Positions 37,666-47,600 of a DNA stretch of 64,000 nucleotides are shown here, in pieces; within the stretch, counting starts at the first letter, position 1, and every line of letters starts with the position of its first letter. The position numbers and the translations under genes are program-made. The DNA comes from JAFIFT01 sp020051095 (lineage in GTDB: Bacteria; Pseudomonadota; Gammaproteobacteria; Legionellales; Legionellaceae), in NCBI RefSeq assembly GCF_964199965.1, contig NZ_CAXMZT010000015.1:1-64000 (forward strand). Direction: 5' to 3'. The notes under the pieces were generated by a model, which was given only the letters and a program-made list of their open reading frames with translations, had not been told where the DNA came from and did no database searches.

Positions 37666-39188
37666 CGGGGCACTCCAAAGGTAGGCTTAAAGTCGTTGTT
37701 ACTTCTTTCCTCTCGTTCAACGTTTGTTTCAGTATTCTTAGAACTGGTTGGATTAGTGATTGAATTGACTATTTCTGACTGCCTACTAAACTCAGTAACC
37801 AGCTGATCATCCACTAGGTGAATTGACGCTGATACTGTCTTATCTTTATTTTTTGTTGATATGACAGGCGTTGAGCTTTGCCGGTTGCTTACCAATTCAC
37901 TAAGGAAACTCGTTAATAGGCCAGCAGCAATGCTGGCCATAGCAACCATAGCAATACTGGCAGTGATCGTTAATGGCAGACTAAGTCCCAAGGTAGTCAG
38001 ATCAATGATGCGTAATGCCATCAACAACAGCATGACAGCGCTACTAACAAGTAGTCCCGCTACAAAACTAACCCATTGAAGGCGATTAACAGTTTGTATG
38101 GATTTTAGTGCTTCTTTCTTTTCTTGCGGAGGGCTTATGGTTTCAGACCTTAATATCAGATCCTCTTTCGCTTCAGACGACGTCTCGTCTGTGGCTCCAA
38201 ATGAAGTCTCCTCTTTGGTCAGTTCTAGTTCTCTTGAGGCGAGTAATTGCTGTTGTCTTGCAGAAAAATCCTTTTCAATTGTTTGAAATTCCGCTTCAGA
38301 TATCACAGTGTGCGACCCATTGGCCGTAAATGCTTTCATATGAGCTAAGTGCTTAACCGCCTCTTCAGCTGCCTCGCCACTGGCTATATAATTGACAAAC
38401 GATTCGTTTTGTAAGGCGGCTATTTGTAATTCACTGCGCCTATTTATGAGAAAATTAATAAACCGATCGGCATTGGAACCTACAGGGATATACGCATCAA
38501 CAAATTTTTTGATATAACTATCCGGCAGCAATAGAATGCGTAACATTGCTTGGTTTATCTCACCTCGAAAAATGGGACTATAGGAAAGCGAGTGATTCAC
38601 AAAATTGCTGCTTGCTTGGCTGACCCCCTCCTCTTTGATATCTAACCAATTAAACGCGTAAAAATCAGGGATGTAAGGCAAGTTTTTTATCAAGTTCTCA
38701 CTGATTTTACTTTGTTCAAGGGAGCACTTTTTAGGGTCTCTAATGCTGACAAAACACCAGTCCCCGTCAATTTTAATCACCTCATTTTGAAAATTAAGAC
38801 CAATATTCCCGTTTTTCAAATCGATTTCATGGACAAAGACACAAACCATCATAATCCGTCCAAGACCTTTGTATGGCCCCCTTGAGAACATCGTTTGTTT
38901 GTATTTTGGTAAATTTTTGAATCCCGGAACTTCTGCCGATAAGATATAGTAGGTATTCAAGGCTTCATTTCGAGCAATACGTGTTTCGGGCTGCCCTGGA
39001 ATTATCAGTCGGAAAAACTCTTGTGCTAATACTTCCAAATACGCCGTTTGAGGATTTTCCATTTCTTTGCTAAACCATATCTGTGACGATTCAGGTAAGT
39101 TGCCTTTGGTGACTTTGTGCTTAAATTCACCTTTCCCTATTCCTGATATGTTCGCTAGCGTGCTGATGTTGATAACTGGAGCGGTCAT
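37662..39188 (-). CDS. Kinase-like fold protein with a membrane hairpin (putative effector)
   Basis: In the 508-aa protein the N-terminal part (about residues 30-260) carries kinase-like motifs. QIWFSKEM has a candidate nucleotide-binding Lys 41. HEIDLKNGNIG (Asp 123, Asn 128) has the same D-x4-N spacing as HRDLKPEN. VIKIDGDW (Asp 141/143) is in the place of DFG. The sequence AQEFFRLIIPGQPETR and GLGRIMMVCVFVHEIDLK are reminiscent of the LepB-type lipid-kinase N-terminal domain of Legionella (recalled, not verified). Two hydrophobic segments (about residues 373-432) form a membrane hairpin. The C-terminus has an EREER cluster like an E-block secretion signal. Confidence 0.55.
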   Translation of the reverse strand: MTAPVINISTLANISGIGKGEFKHKVTKGNLPESSQIWFSKEMENPQTAYLEVLAQEFFRLIIPGQPETRIARNEALNTYYILSAEVPGFKNLPKYKQTMFSRGPYKGLGRIMMVCVFVHEIDLKNGNIGLNFQNEVIKIDGDWCFVSIRDPKKCSLEQSKISENLIKNLPYIPDFYAFNWLDIKEEGVSQASSNFVNHSLSYSPIFRGEINQAMLRILLLPDSYIKKFVDAYIPVGSNADRFINFLINRRSELQIAALQNESFVNYIASGEAAEEAVKHLAHMKAFTANGSHTVISEAEFQTIEKDFSARQQQLLASRELELTKEETSFGATDETSSEAKEDLILRSETISPPQEKKEALKSIQTVNRLQWVSFVAGLLVSSAVMLLLMALRIIDLTTLGLSLPLTITASIAMVAMASIAAGLLTSFLSELVSNRQSSTPVISTKNKDKTVSASIHLVDDQLVTEFSRQSEIVNSITNPTSSKNTETNVEREERSNNDFKPTFGVPR

Positions 39189-39269
39189 TCATTGCGACTG
39201 TTGGACATAGTGTACATATTCTATCGCATTTTCCCTTTCATTGAAACCGGATAAGGGATTATCTTTATA

Positions 39270-39364
39270 ATCGTAGATGCTGTTCGGTCTGAAGATAATG
39301 GGGAGAAGGTCCTAATCTACGATACAGGCTTTATGCCTTGCCCGGATACAAGATCTCTTCTCCC
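39270..39364. other. Interleaved inverted repeats (possible pseudoknotted RNA)
   Basis: ATCGTAGAT (39270-39278) pairs with ATCTACGAT (39315-39323), and GGGAGAAG (39301-39308) pairs with CTTCTCCC (39357-39364). The two perfect stems cross, as in an H-type pseudoknot. The gap 39189-39577 has this structure and the left end of the DUF559 element, and no other gene. Confidence 0.35.
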
Positions 39365-39435
39365 ATCCCAAGTGCCCTCGAGATTAAGCTAAATCGCCTA
39401 CCTTTTAAAGATACCAGCCCGCATGCAGCAAAGCG

Positions 39436-40016
39436 CTGAGGAATCCTGATATATTTTTGTTCAATAAGAAAAAATTGGCAAAACCAAAGAGAACCCCCTC
39501 GCCCGCGCTAGAATTTTGACCAGGGGTAAAATCTTGCTCGCGGGAGAGGGTTGGGGAGAGGGTAAAAGGTGATACTGTCAGTCAGAAAGAATATTCATAA
39601 TAACTTCAAGGACAGATGCGGTTTCCTGTAAAATTTCATTGTTCCAAAAACGTAACACCTTGTATCCATGTGTATTTAGCCAAGCAGTACGCTCTATATC
39701 ATATGCTTGGTTATCAAGATGTTGACCACCGTCTACCTCAATAATGACTCGCTTTTCAATACATATAAAATCAACGATATACCTGCCAATTGGAACTTGT
39801 CTTTTAAATTTAAAACCAAGTCGATTTGCTCGAAGATGATACCAAAGATGCCTTTCAGTATCAGTACTATTTTTCCGTAACCTTCTTGTTCCCTCTCCCC
39901 AACCCTCTCCCGCGAGGAACAACATAATATCACAATAAATCTTCTCGCGGGCGAGGGGGTTCTCTTTGGTTTTGACAATTTTTCTTATTGAACAAAAATA
40001 TATCAGGATTCCTCAG
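39436..40016 (-). mobile_element. DUF559 palindromic element, copy 2, uninterrupted
   Basis: The 581-bp unit has terminal inverted repeats of about 71 bp: 39436-39507 and 39946-40016, differing by one substitution and one indel. The outer tips are CTGAGGAATCCTGA. A second, perfect 26-bp inverted repeat is nested inside at 39537-39562 and 39891-39916. The unit encodes only a DUF559 nuclease. Copy 1 at 1302-3149 is nearly identical, and its right half differs at only a few bases. Confidence 0.85.
39578..39925 (-). CDS. DUF559 endonuclease-domain protein, copy 2
   Basis: The protein is identical in sequence to the 115-aa protein at 2711-3058. It has the PD-(D/E)XK-type core IVDFICIEKRVIIEVDGGQH, and the N-terminal LAGEGWGEG is encoded by the nested repeat arm. 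Here the host element is complete on both sides, so this copy shows the ancestral arrangement. The near-identity of the two copies implies a recent duplication or gene conversion. Confidence 0.82.
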   Translation of the reverse strand: MLFLAGEGWGEGTRRLRKNSTDTERHLWYHLRANRLGFKFKRQVPIGRYIVDFICIEKRVIIEVDGGQHLDNQAYDIERTAWLNTHGYKVLRFWNNEILQETASVLEVIMNILSD

Positions 40017-40089
40017 AGCGAAGCAGAATGCGGGAAATAACCCTCGTCGCAGGTTGAGTTCCTGTATTACGGCTATGCTTCCATACGGG

Positions 40090-40692
40090 TTACGATTCAA
40101 AAGGGCTATTATTTTCGCTTGATAACGCGAGCGCATTATCGTCCTCTTCAACATCCATCTTATCAGACGTATCCACTGCAAACAGGCTATAAGTTTGCAA
40201 TTGTTTGGCTTGAATATCCACATCGACTATCAAGGGCTCTGTGGAATTTTCATCAAATGGCGCTTGGATACCATAGTCTTGAAACAGGTTTTCTAAATCG
40301 GTGAACGTGATGGGTCCGATAGAACAATGATCTTGTAAAAAGGTCTGCAACCCGCTCATTAATTTGCGAAAACTGGTATCATCACACTCGCGACCGGCAC
40401 CGGAAAAGGCATAAATCTTACCCAGTCCTGCGTCTTTTTTGATGTTGATGCTATCGATGAAATCATTGTCACCTTCTTCAAGGGCATCCAATGCTTTCAA
40501 ACTGTTGCGATAGCTTTTGATGCTGATAGTGCAATTGATAAACCGTTGCGAACTGCCCAAAGGAATTTCAATGGTTATTTTTTCAATATTTAATGTGGGA
40601 TAGACTTTGATATCGTTGGGTTCAAGTTCAATGCGGAGCTTACCATAATGAACGCTTGCTTTACTCTTAAGATAATAGGGAACAATTGGCAT
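40090..40692 (-). CDS. Hypothetical protein with acidic tail
   Basis: The 200-aa soluble protein has no recognised domain. The first 100 residues are beta-rich (for example IEKITIEIPLGSSQRF). The C-terminal 30 residues are acidic and Ser/Asn-rich, including MDVEEDDNA, a little like an E-block secretion signal. AAGGAG lies 9 nt upstream of the start at 40692. Its effector role is a guess from the tail and context. Confidence 0.55.
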   Translation of the reverse strand: MPIVPYYLKSKASVHYGKLRIELEPNDIKVYPTLNIEKITIEIPLGSSQRFINCTISIKSYRNSLKALDALEEGDNDFIDSINIKKDAGLGKIYAFSGAGRECDDTSFRKLMSGLQTFLQDHCSIGPITFTDLENLFQDYGIQAPFDENSTEPLIVDVDIQAKQLQTYSLFAVDTSDKMDVEEDDNALALSSENNSPFES

Positions 40693-40778
40693 GGCTGAAC
40701 ACTCCTTTGAAAATCACCAAATTTAACTCTATAACAGTTCATAACCGCTATCAAGTCATTCGGTAACGCATACGGTAA

Positions 40779-40792
40779 CGCAAACGTTCACG
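40779..40792. promoter_or_regulatory. Shared intergenic motif CGCAAACGTTCACG, site 1
   Basis: This 14-mer contains the palindrome AACGTT and is followed by an AT-rich run. The same motif recurs at 60344-60357. Just upstream, CGGTAACGCA is repeated in tandem (40761-40782). It lies between the divergent 200-aa and DUF2490 genes. Confidence 0.4.
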
Positions 40793-40892
40793 TATCAATT
40801 ATTACATTTTTATGAGTAGGCCCTACTTTTTTACCAATACTCGAATATACTAATGAAACAAAAATTGATATTCGAAATAAACGGGATCTTTT

Positions 40893-41570
40893 TTGAAAAT
40901 CATCTTACTCGGACTCCTTTTACTAACCAACGCTACTCTTGCCTTTACAAATACGCTTCACTTCAACAACGTATGGATGATTCAAACCGCCTTTGGTCAT
41001 TTTCCCCATCAAAAAGACTGGTTTTATCAATTGGATATTCATGTGCGCTTAAATACATTCGATCCCATATTCCGACAAAATTTGAATACCCTTCGCATTG
41101 GCAGGCATTTGAGTGACACGATCGATTATTCGGCCGCATTTGCCTATGCCCCCACCCAACTTCAAGCCCGATTTATTAACGAGCAACGTTTATGGGAGCA
41201 AATCGATTATCGCTATCAACTATCCGAAACCCTCTCCGCCCAATTTTATAATCGCCTTGAAATTCGATGGGTACATGAAGCACCCGGCATATCGATGCGT
41301 GATCGTTTCAAAATCGTTGTAAGAGCTTGCTCTCCTCAAGCCATTGTGTGTCCCTACCTGGCTAGTGAAACCTTTATCAATATGAATCGCACCGCATGGG
41401 ATCTTGGCAAGACGTTAGCCCAACAACGCTCCGGGATTGGGCTTGAAAATAAATTGTCAAAAGCGGTCACCTTACGCTTTGGTTACCTCAATCAAACCCT
41501 ATGGTTTCGTGTGAACAACAATCTGTCGTATGACATTATTGATTTACAAGCCACTTTCAATTTTGACTAA
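40893..41570 (+). CDS. DUF2490 family outer-membrane-like beta-barrel protein
   Basis: The 225-aa exported protein starts with a signal peptide (KIILLGLLLLTNATLAF, cleavage near residue 17-18). The body has alternating strands such as YQLDIHVRLNTFDP, the pattern of DUF2490, whose members are predicted outer-membrane barrels. The only suitable start is TTG at 40893, because no in-frame ATG lies upstream before the signal sequence. It is followed 111 bp later by the 3777-aa giant gene. Confidence 0.75.
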   Translation: MKIILLGLLLLTNATLAFTNTLHFNNVWMIQTAFGHFPHQKDWFYQLDIHVRLNTFDPIFRQNLNTLRIGRHLSDTIDYSAAFAYAPTQLQARFINEQRLWEQIDYRYQLSETLSAQFYNRLEIRWVHEAPGISMRDRFKIVVRACSPQAIVCPYLASETFINMNRTAWDLGKTLAQQRSGIGLENKLSKAVTLRFGYLNQTLWFRVNNNLSYDIIDLQATFNFD

Positions 41571-41681
41571 TTAATACCCCAATCAAACTTTATGATCTTA
41601 ATTTATATCTATTGACCTATATATATACATTTGATCGTCGCTATGATATCATTCAGGTCACTTTGATAATCTCAAGAGCAC

Positions 41682-44600
41682 ATGAACTTCTCGAACCTTG
41701 TTAACGACATTTGCGACTCCTTGCTTCATTCAGCAATGTCCGATTTTAGAATACAATGGCTAAGCTCCAAGTCCTTTGACATGGAAAGCGAAGCTCAGGT
41801 AATTATTAACCGAAGGGAAAAGGAATTAAATGAACACAATAATTGGTGGAATCAGACGCTGTCTTGGAATGAAAAAGAAACTATCCGCAGTCGTATCCGT
41901 CTTGAATATTCCTCTCGCTTTGACAACTCGGTAAAACCCGAATTAGAAAATCAATGGAAAAAGAAAGTCAAAGATGCCAATTTTGTGGGTGAGCTCGAAC
42001 GCTTCTACCAAAGGCATCCCTGGCTTTCCAGTTTAGCCAATCAAACGCATCAACAGTCTCTGTCTTATAAGTATATTAAATCGATCATTCAGAACACGCT
42101 AAAACATAAAAGTGATTATTATGACAATCATTGGCGTTTGGACAATTTAGATGGAATCCCATCCATTCGTTGGCCTAGGTTTGATCACAATAAATTTCAA
42201 AAACGGCTGCATGACTACCCTTTAAAAAAGCTGATAAAAAACAAATTTGATTTATTCTCATCACTTCCCTCGTTAAACAAAGCCTGGCCAACATTGCAGG
42301 ATCCAACAGCCTATCGTTTTTCTCGCCTTGATATATATCGACTTCTTTTTCAACACTTTAATATCCAACGTGGGGGCTATGTTTCCCCACAGGCAACCTA
42401 TCCCACTGTCGAAGGACAAAAGGTCGCATGTGTCATGCCGGTCGAATTGAATGAATTAGACCAATTAGATGAAATCAGCAAAAGCCATTGCCACAGCTGG
42501 CTGATTAACATCGGTGACACGAATAAACCTTTTTGGATTTTCTTGGATAAACACCAGAACACCAACACGCTCTACGTGCCAAGCAACCTCACAACGGATC
42601 CAACGTTTATAACCAAGCTGAATACTATTAGAGAAGTGTTTCCAGTCAATGCGGTTGTTGAGATTGAAAATGACTGTGGGACAAGTTACGCACATCTGCC
42701 AAAAGACCAGATTTGGCAGTATCAGCTGTTCGCCCGTGTGTTGCCTTATTGTATTAAGAGTAATCGCACAGAACATTTAGACACGTATCGAAATAACATT
42801 TCTCTCAATCATTTAATCGCCTATGTTTGGGAATCCTTGCTTCCCATTTCAGGCACGACGTTATCTAAAACAAAGCTTACTGCAAAACGATTTCAATATG
42901 CCGAGCCATTCAGTGAAACCCCTTGGCATCAACTGATTACTCAAGGCGAATTCTATGATGATGGCCAACTTAAAGCGTTAAAAATTTTAGAGGCTAGCAG
43001 CCTCTTAGATTCAGTCGATCGAAAATCGATTCGCCTGCTACCCAATCAGTCTCCCGACAAAGATTTTACCTTAGCAACGGTGATTGAGAGAGAAAACTTT
43101 GTTCAAGCTTGCTTCATGGCCTGCTTCCAACCCGTCTCGCAGATGGCGTTAACCCTAACGCCCGCCTCAAAAAACGATATGCCCGATGTGCCCATGTACA
43201 TTTTTGACAAAGTCATCGAGCGTTTAAATTATGTGAGCTTTGACATCCAAAGCGACCATGAGGCTATCAACCCCGGTCATTTTCCCCCGATTGTGCGGTT
43301 AAGCAATGCAGCCGCCTGTAATCGCTTATTACACACAGCCTATAAAATCCCATTAGCAGAGTTGCCATTCGATGATCGTTGGCTTGAAGCAGGCAAACTG
43401 ACTTTACAACTATTTAAACAACATAGTGACAAGTTTGATTCCCAAGCCATCCAACGCTATCTGCAGCTTGAAAAAGGCTGGCGAAAAGAGTGGTTTAATC
43501 CTAACAAGGCCCCCAAATCCGATGCGTTTGAATGGCAGCTCGCCCAATTTGCACAAATGGGTCGTTTAGGATTAGACGCATTTTTTGATCACCTACGCGA
43601 TAGCTATTTAAAACACTGGCATAGCATCCATGAAACGCCACAGCTAAATATCCCTGTGTTATTTGATTTAAATGGGGATCGTCTGATTAGTTCAGCGCAA
43701 TATATTGAGCATTTAAACGAGCAGTTAACCAATTTTATCAACGATGAGCGCTGTATTCCTAAATTCAGCAAAATCCACTTGATATTACCCCATCCCTCAA
43801 CCAGAGCCACTTACGAAGAAACGTCGAAACTACTCCGTACAATCAGTGATTGCAAATATCAATTTGATGCCGAAGCAGACACGATTAATTTGTATGAATT
43901 TAAAATCCTTTCTGAGCAGGAACAAGATGCCTGGCTTTTGGCATTTGAAAATCTAGCGACACTCCCCGCAAAACCATTAATTGCCTTAATCCGTATTCCC
44001 GAGCTAGATGAGCAAATCAGCCAAGATGTCAAAGCAAATCAGCTTAAAACCCGCTATCGCGCCCTACAAAATAAAATCCTGGATAATCAGCGTTTGCACC
44101 ATCAAAAGCAGTTAGCTGAAAACACCGCTATTTTTTACCAAGGTGCCAACGGAACGCTTGACCCCATGGTGGATATTCGCAATCGAAAGCACCGTGTTAT
44201 TCAACCCTTTCATGGCCAAGAAGAAACCTTTTTATTGGCAGCCAACACGCCGGGTATTCAACAAGAGTTGCAGCAAAATGTCGAAGCGCGTCATGAAATT
44301 GTGCAGCAAGTTGAAAATAAACGGGTGGTTTATGAAGAAAAAGCGCCCGAAATCAAACGATATCCACTCGATCTGAGCCGCTTGGTGACTCGCACCACGG
44401 TCCAAGACTATTTTAAATTCAGCGAAGCGAGTGTTAACTGGCGCAAAGAATTTAGTCAATGGGTGGGAAGTGACATTGATATCGCCAATACCATTCAATA
44501 TATCGAACCCGAAGCACTTGAAAAAATAAGACAACATCGCGCTAATTTCCAAATGGGTATTGTCTTAGACCATTTACCGTTTGGATTTTATCTGGCTTAT

Positions 44601-47600
44601 CATCCCAAGGCTAACAATGCGTATATCCTTTGCTATGATGAAAAGCGATACAAACAAGAACGCTATGAATGGGAAGGCAAAAGCAAAGAGTTAAGAAACC
44701 CGTTTACTCCCCATTTAGATAGCAAAGAAAAGGCTGTTAATTTTGCCGGAGACTTTCGTCAATTTCATTTATTAGGCGATAAAGAAGACAGTCAAGTTTC
44801 CTTTTGGCACCATCTTGCCAGCCACTCAATCGCCTCTGAATTTAAACAAAAACAAACCGAGTGCCTGAGAAATATCTATAAGACACACATCAATAACGAG
44901 TGGCCGGATATTTCCCTCCTAATGATGCGCCATGAAGTGGCAGGGAACATCAAGCGACCCGTTCCTATCAATAGCATTAAAGAATATATTGGTGGATGGG
45001 CCCAAGGGGTATTGGGCTATGACAAAGCAACGGAATTTATTAAGGTATTTACAGACTCCCTGGATGCAAGCCAACTCAAGTCCTTTGGACAATTATGTTA
45101 TTACTTTGACACACAAAAAGAAGGGCTTGGCAGTCAGCATTTTCTCCGCATCGCTTACACGTTGTATAAAACATTTGGCCAACAACATTTTACCACTTGG
45201 CAAAAAGTGATCTTTGCCAACAGCGACAATGCCAGCGAATTGCTAACAAAGCCCATTCTCGATGCCATGGGGTTAAGTCTCATCACGCTGAAAGATAAAT
45301 CACCTGCCTATATTAACATCTGGTTTCGCTTGCTAGAAACACAAGCAAAACAAACGGGATTCGTGCGCTATGATCGCTTATGGTATGCCTACCAAACCCT
45401 CATTTCCTATATTGATGCACGGCAATTGACTATTAATGAAGACGTCGTTGCCAGGCTTATCGACAGCAAGAACCCCTTTGAAGCGGTGGTATGGCTGGAT
45501 CGCCTCTATCACTGTTTGAAAATGAGCGAAGGTCAATTGTATGAAACAACGGCTCAACAAGCTATTTTAGATAATATCGATAAAATCGATTGGTCCCACA
45601 ATGGCCTATATTATGCCATGCGCCACAACCAAGCTCCCTATTGGACCAATGATTTGGCATTGACACAATTTCAGTATGGTGACACAGAAAAAGGGTATGA
45701 GCCTATCTGGGATGAGTTGATTCCCCAAAAAGGATTAGCGGTTCAATTCGGCCGGTATCTCTCGACCAAATTAAGAATTAACTATAAGCAATACCAACAT
45801 TACGCAAAAGACATTCAACCACTCCTAGAAAACAAAAAAGTTACCTACCCGGTTGCCCGATTGTTATTGATCCACCTGACCCACGGCAATGAAAATATTG
45901 CCTATTGGGATAAGACAGTCTGCCAAGCGGTCGTAAAATCGTTATGCCATGAAAACATGAAAGATGTCGTTGACTGGCTAAACCGACAATTTAAACTAGA
46001 CAATGCCAACCGTGAAAATCACTATCATGTTCACTATAACCATCTACCCCTCATTGTCGGCGTATTAAAGAAATATGGCTTAAGTAAATTAGATAAATAT
46101 CCAGAAAATAAACGCATAGCGTCATTAAATGCACTTGGCAAAACTTGTCAATACCTTGAAAGTCAATCCCTTTTAGGCTTAACCAATATTACCCTTAAGC
46201 TTACGCATATGTTGGGCGTAGCAATCGATGATGAAAACTATTTAACCGCAATGCGCCAGACCCCTTGGTTATTAATGGCGGAAAATCAACCTTGGGAAAA
46301 ATGGCCCTTCAGCAGCAACTTGGATGTGCAAGTCTGCCAAAAACGTTTATTAACACAATTAGAAAGTATCGCCTTTGGCCAGTCAACTTGGTTACCCGAT
46401 CGCAAAGCGATTCTTAGCGCATTATCTCAGTTGGATGAAAAACCGCTGTCGTTACATGAGTTAGATACCCTAAGAAGACAAATCATTGCCCAATGGGTGA
46501 ATCATGGTTGTGATATTCAAGAGCAAGATGCGGCATTTAGAGAACTAACCAATAAAGAGCAAGAACAGGTTCAATTACAACTCTCAGAACAACTGCTGCC
46601 CCAACATGCCAACGAAAATGCGACGTTAATTGCAAGGCTTGTCCCCCATTTAGCCATTGAAGCCAACTTAATTACTCCTGAACAAGCGTTCACCCAGTTA
46701 GTTGCTCAGTTTAAGCGCATTGATAATAAGCCGCACTTTAATGATTTAGCCATTGTCTTAGGGGGCTTACTCCAACACATTCAAAAGCAGGCACCTGCCA
46801 AAATGAGCTTACAACAGCTCACGGACATCTTGGAAAGCCTGATGCAGGCTAACCACGATGAGTTATCACACTTTCCTTCGGATATGCTGTCTCAAGTCGT
46901 AGCCCAAACCGGAAAACAACTAACTAATCAAAACTTAAATAGCCTATCAGCGAAATGTGAGCCAACCTTAAAAAATCTCGTTAAGACCATTGTCAATGCC
47001 CAGATAGCCAATCAAGTAAGACCAACCTTACTGAAAATGCAGGCAAAGGGTATGGATAAGGCCCAATTTGAATGGATAATTAGTCACTTCGTCATCTACC
47101 AGCTCGATGCCATTGACATCCATTATCAAACGGACATGGCCAACGCTTTGCTGAGCATTGCTTCACTCACACCTGAAGTGCGCAATCCCCTGATAGATCG
47201 TTTATTATATCTTCCCAACGACTTCGAGTCGCAGACAACCTGGTTGAAAAGTAGACATCAATTATTAATGAACCTGACTAAAACGGGTTCCATCGCTCCC
47301 TTACAAAGGCTAGCACCTTTCATGTTAGGTGGCACACAAACGTCCCCTGATATTGAAGTGATTGCTATCCACACCCTAAAATCCGATGCCACCCATGGAC
47401 CTGAACTATTGCGTTTGTTGCAAAAACTCAGTCATACGGACTTAAAAAAGCTTGCTACGTATTGTGCCAACCCACCTAAACCCTCTGCGGACTATTTGAT
47501 TAAGGAATTACCCCATCACTCCGTTGATGAGCTCATTCATCAATTTGAGACCATCGATCAAGCCAATGGGTTACGCCATTTCAGTGTCACTGAGCCCGAA

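Larger units (their letters stand above)
39418..40034. repeat. REP-like arms bracketing the DUF559 element
   Basis: CCCGCAT (39418-39424) and ATGCGGG (40028-40034) are the same stem arms as in the REP-like hairpin at 11979-12005. Next to each arm is an AGCRAAGC core (39428-39435 and 40017-40024). The DUF559 element lies between the two halves, as if inserted into, or built around, a REP-like repeat. Confidence 0.5.

Noticed and set aside
39300..39365. A tRNA-like segment closed by GGGAGAAG and CTTCTCCC, about 65 nt long
   Set aside because: It has no T-loop consensus and no proper anticodon arm, so it is not a tRNA. The crossing stems are reported instead.
40853..41116. An 87-codon frame starting with ATG upstream of the DUF2490 gene
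   Set aside because: It is out of frame with the DUF2490 protein and lacks a signal peptide or domain. The TTG-started frame encodes the recognisable protein.
41612..41647. TTGACC and TATGAT as promoter of the 3777-aa gene
   Set aside because: The spacer is 24 bp, too long for a sigma-70 promoter, so no promoter is claimed.
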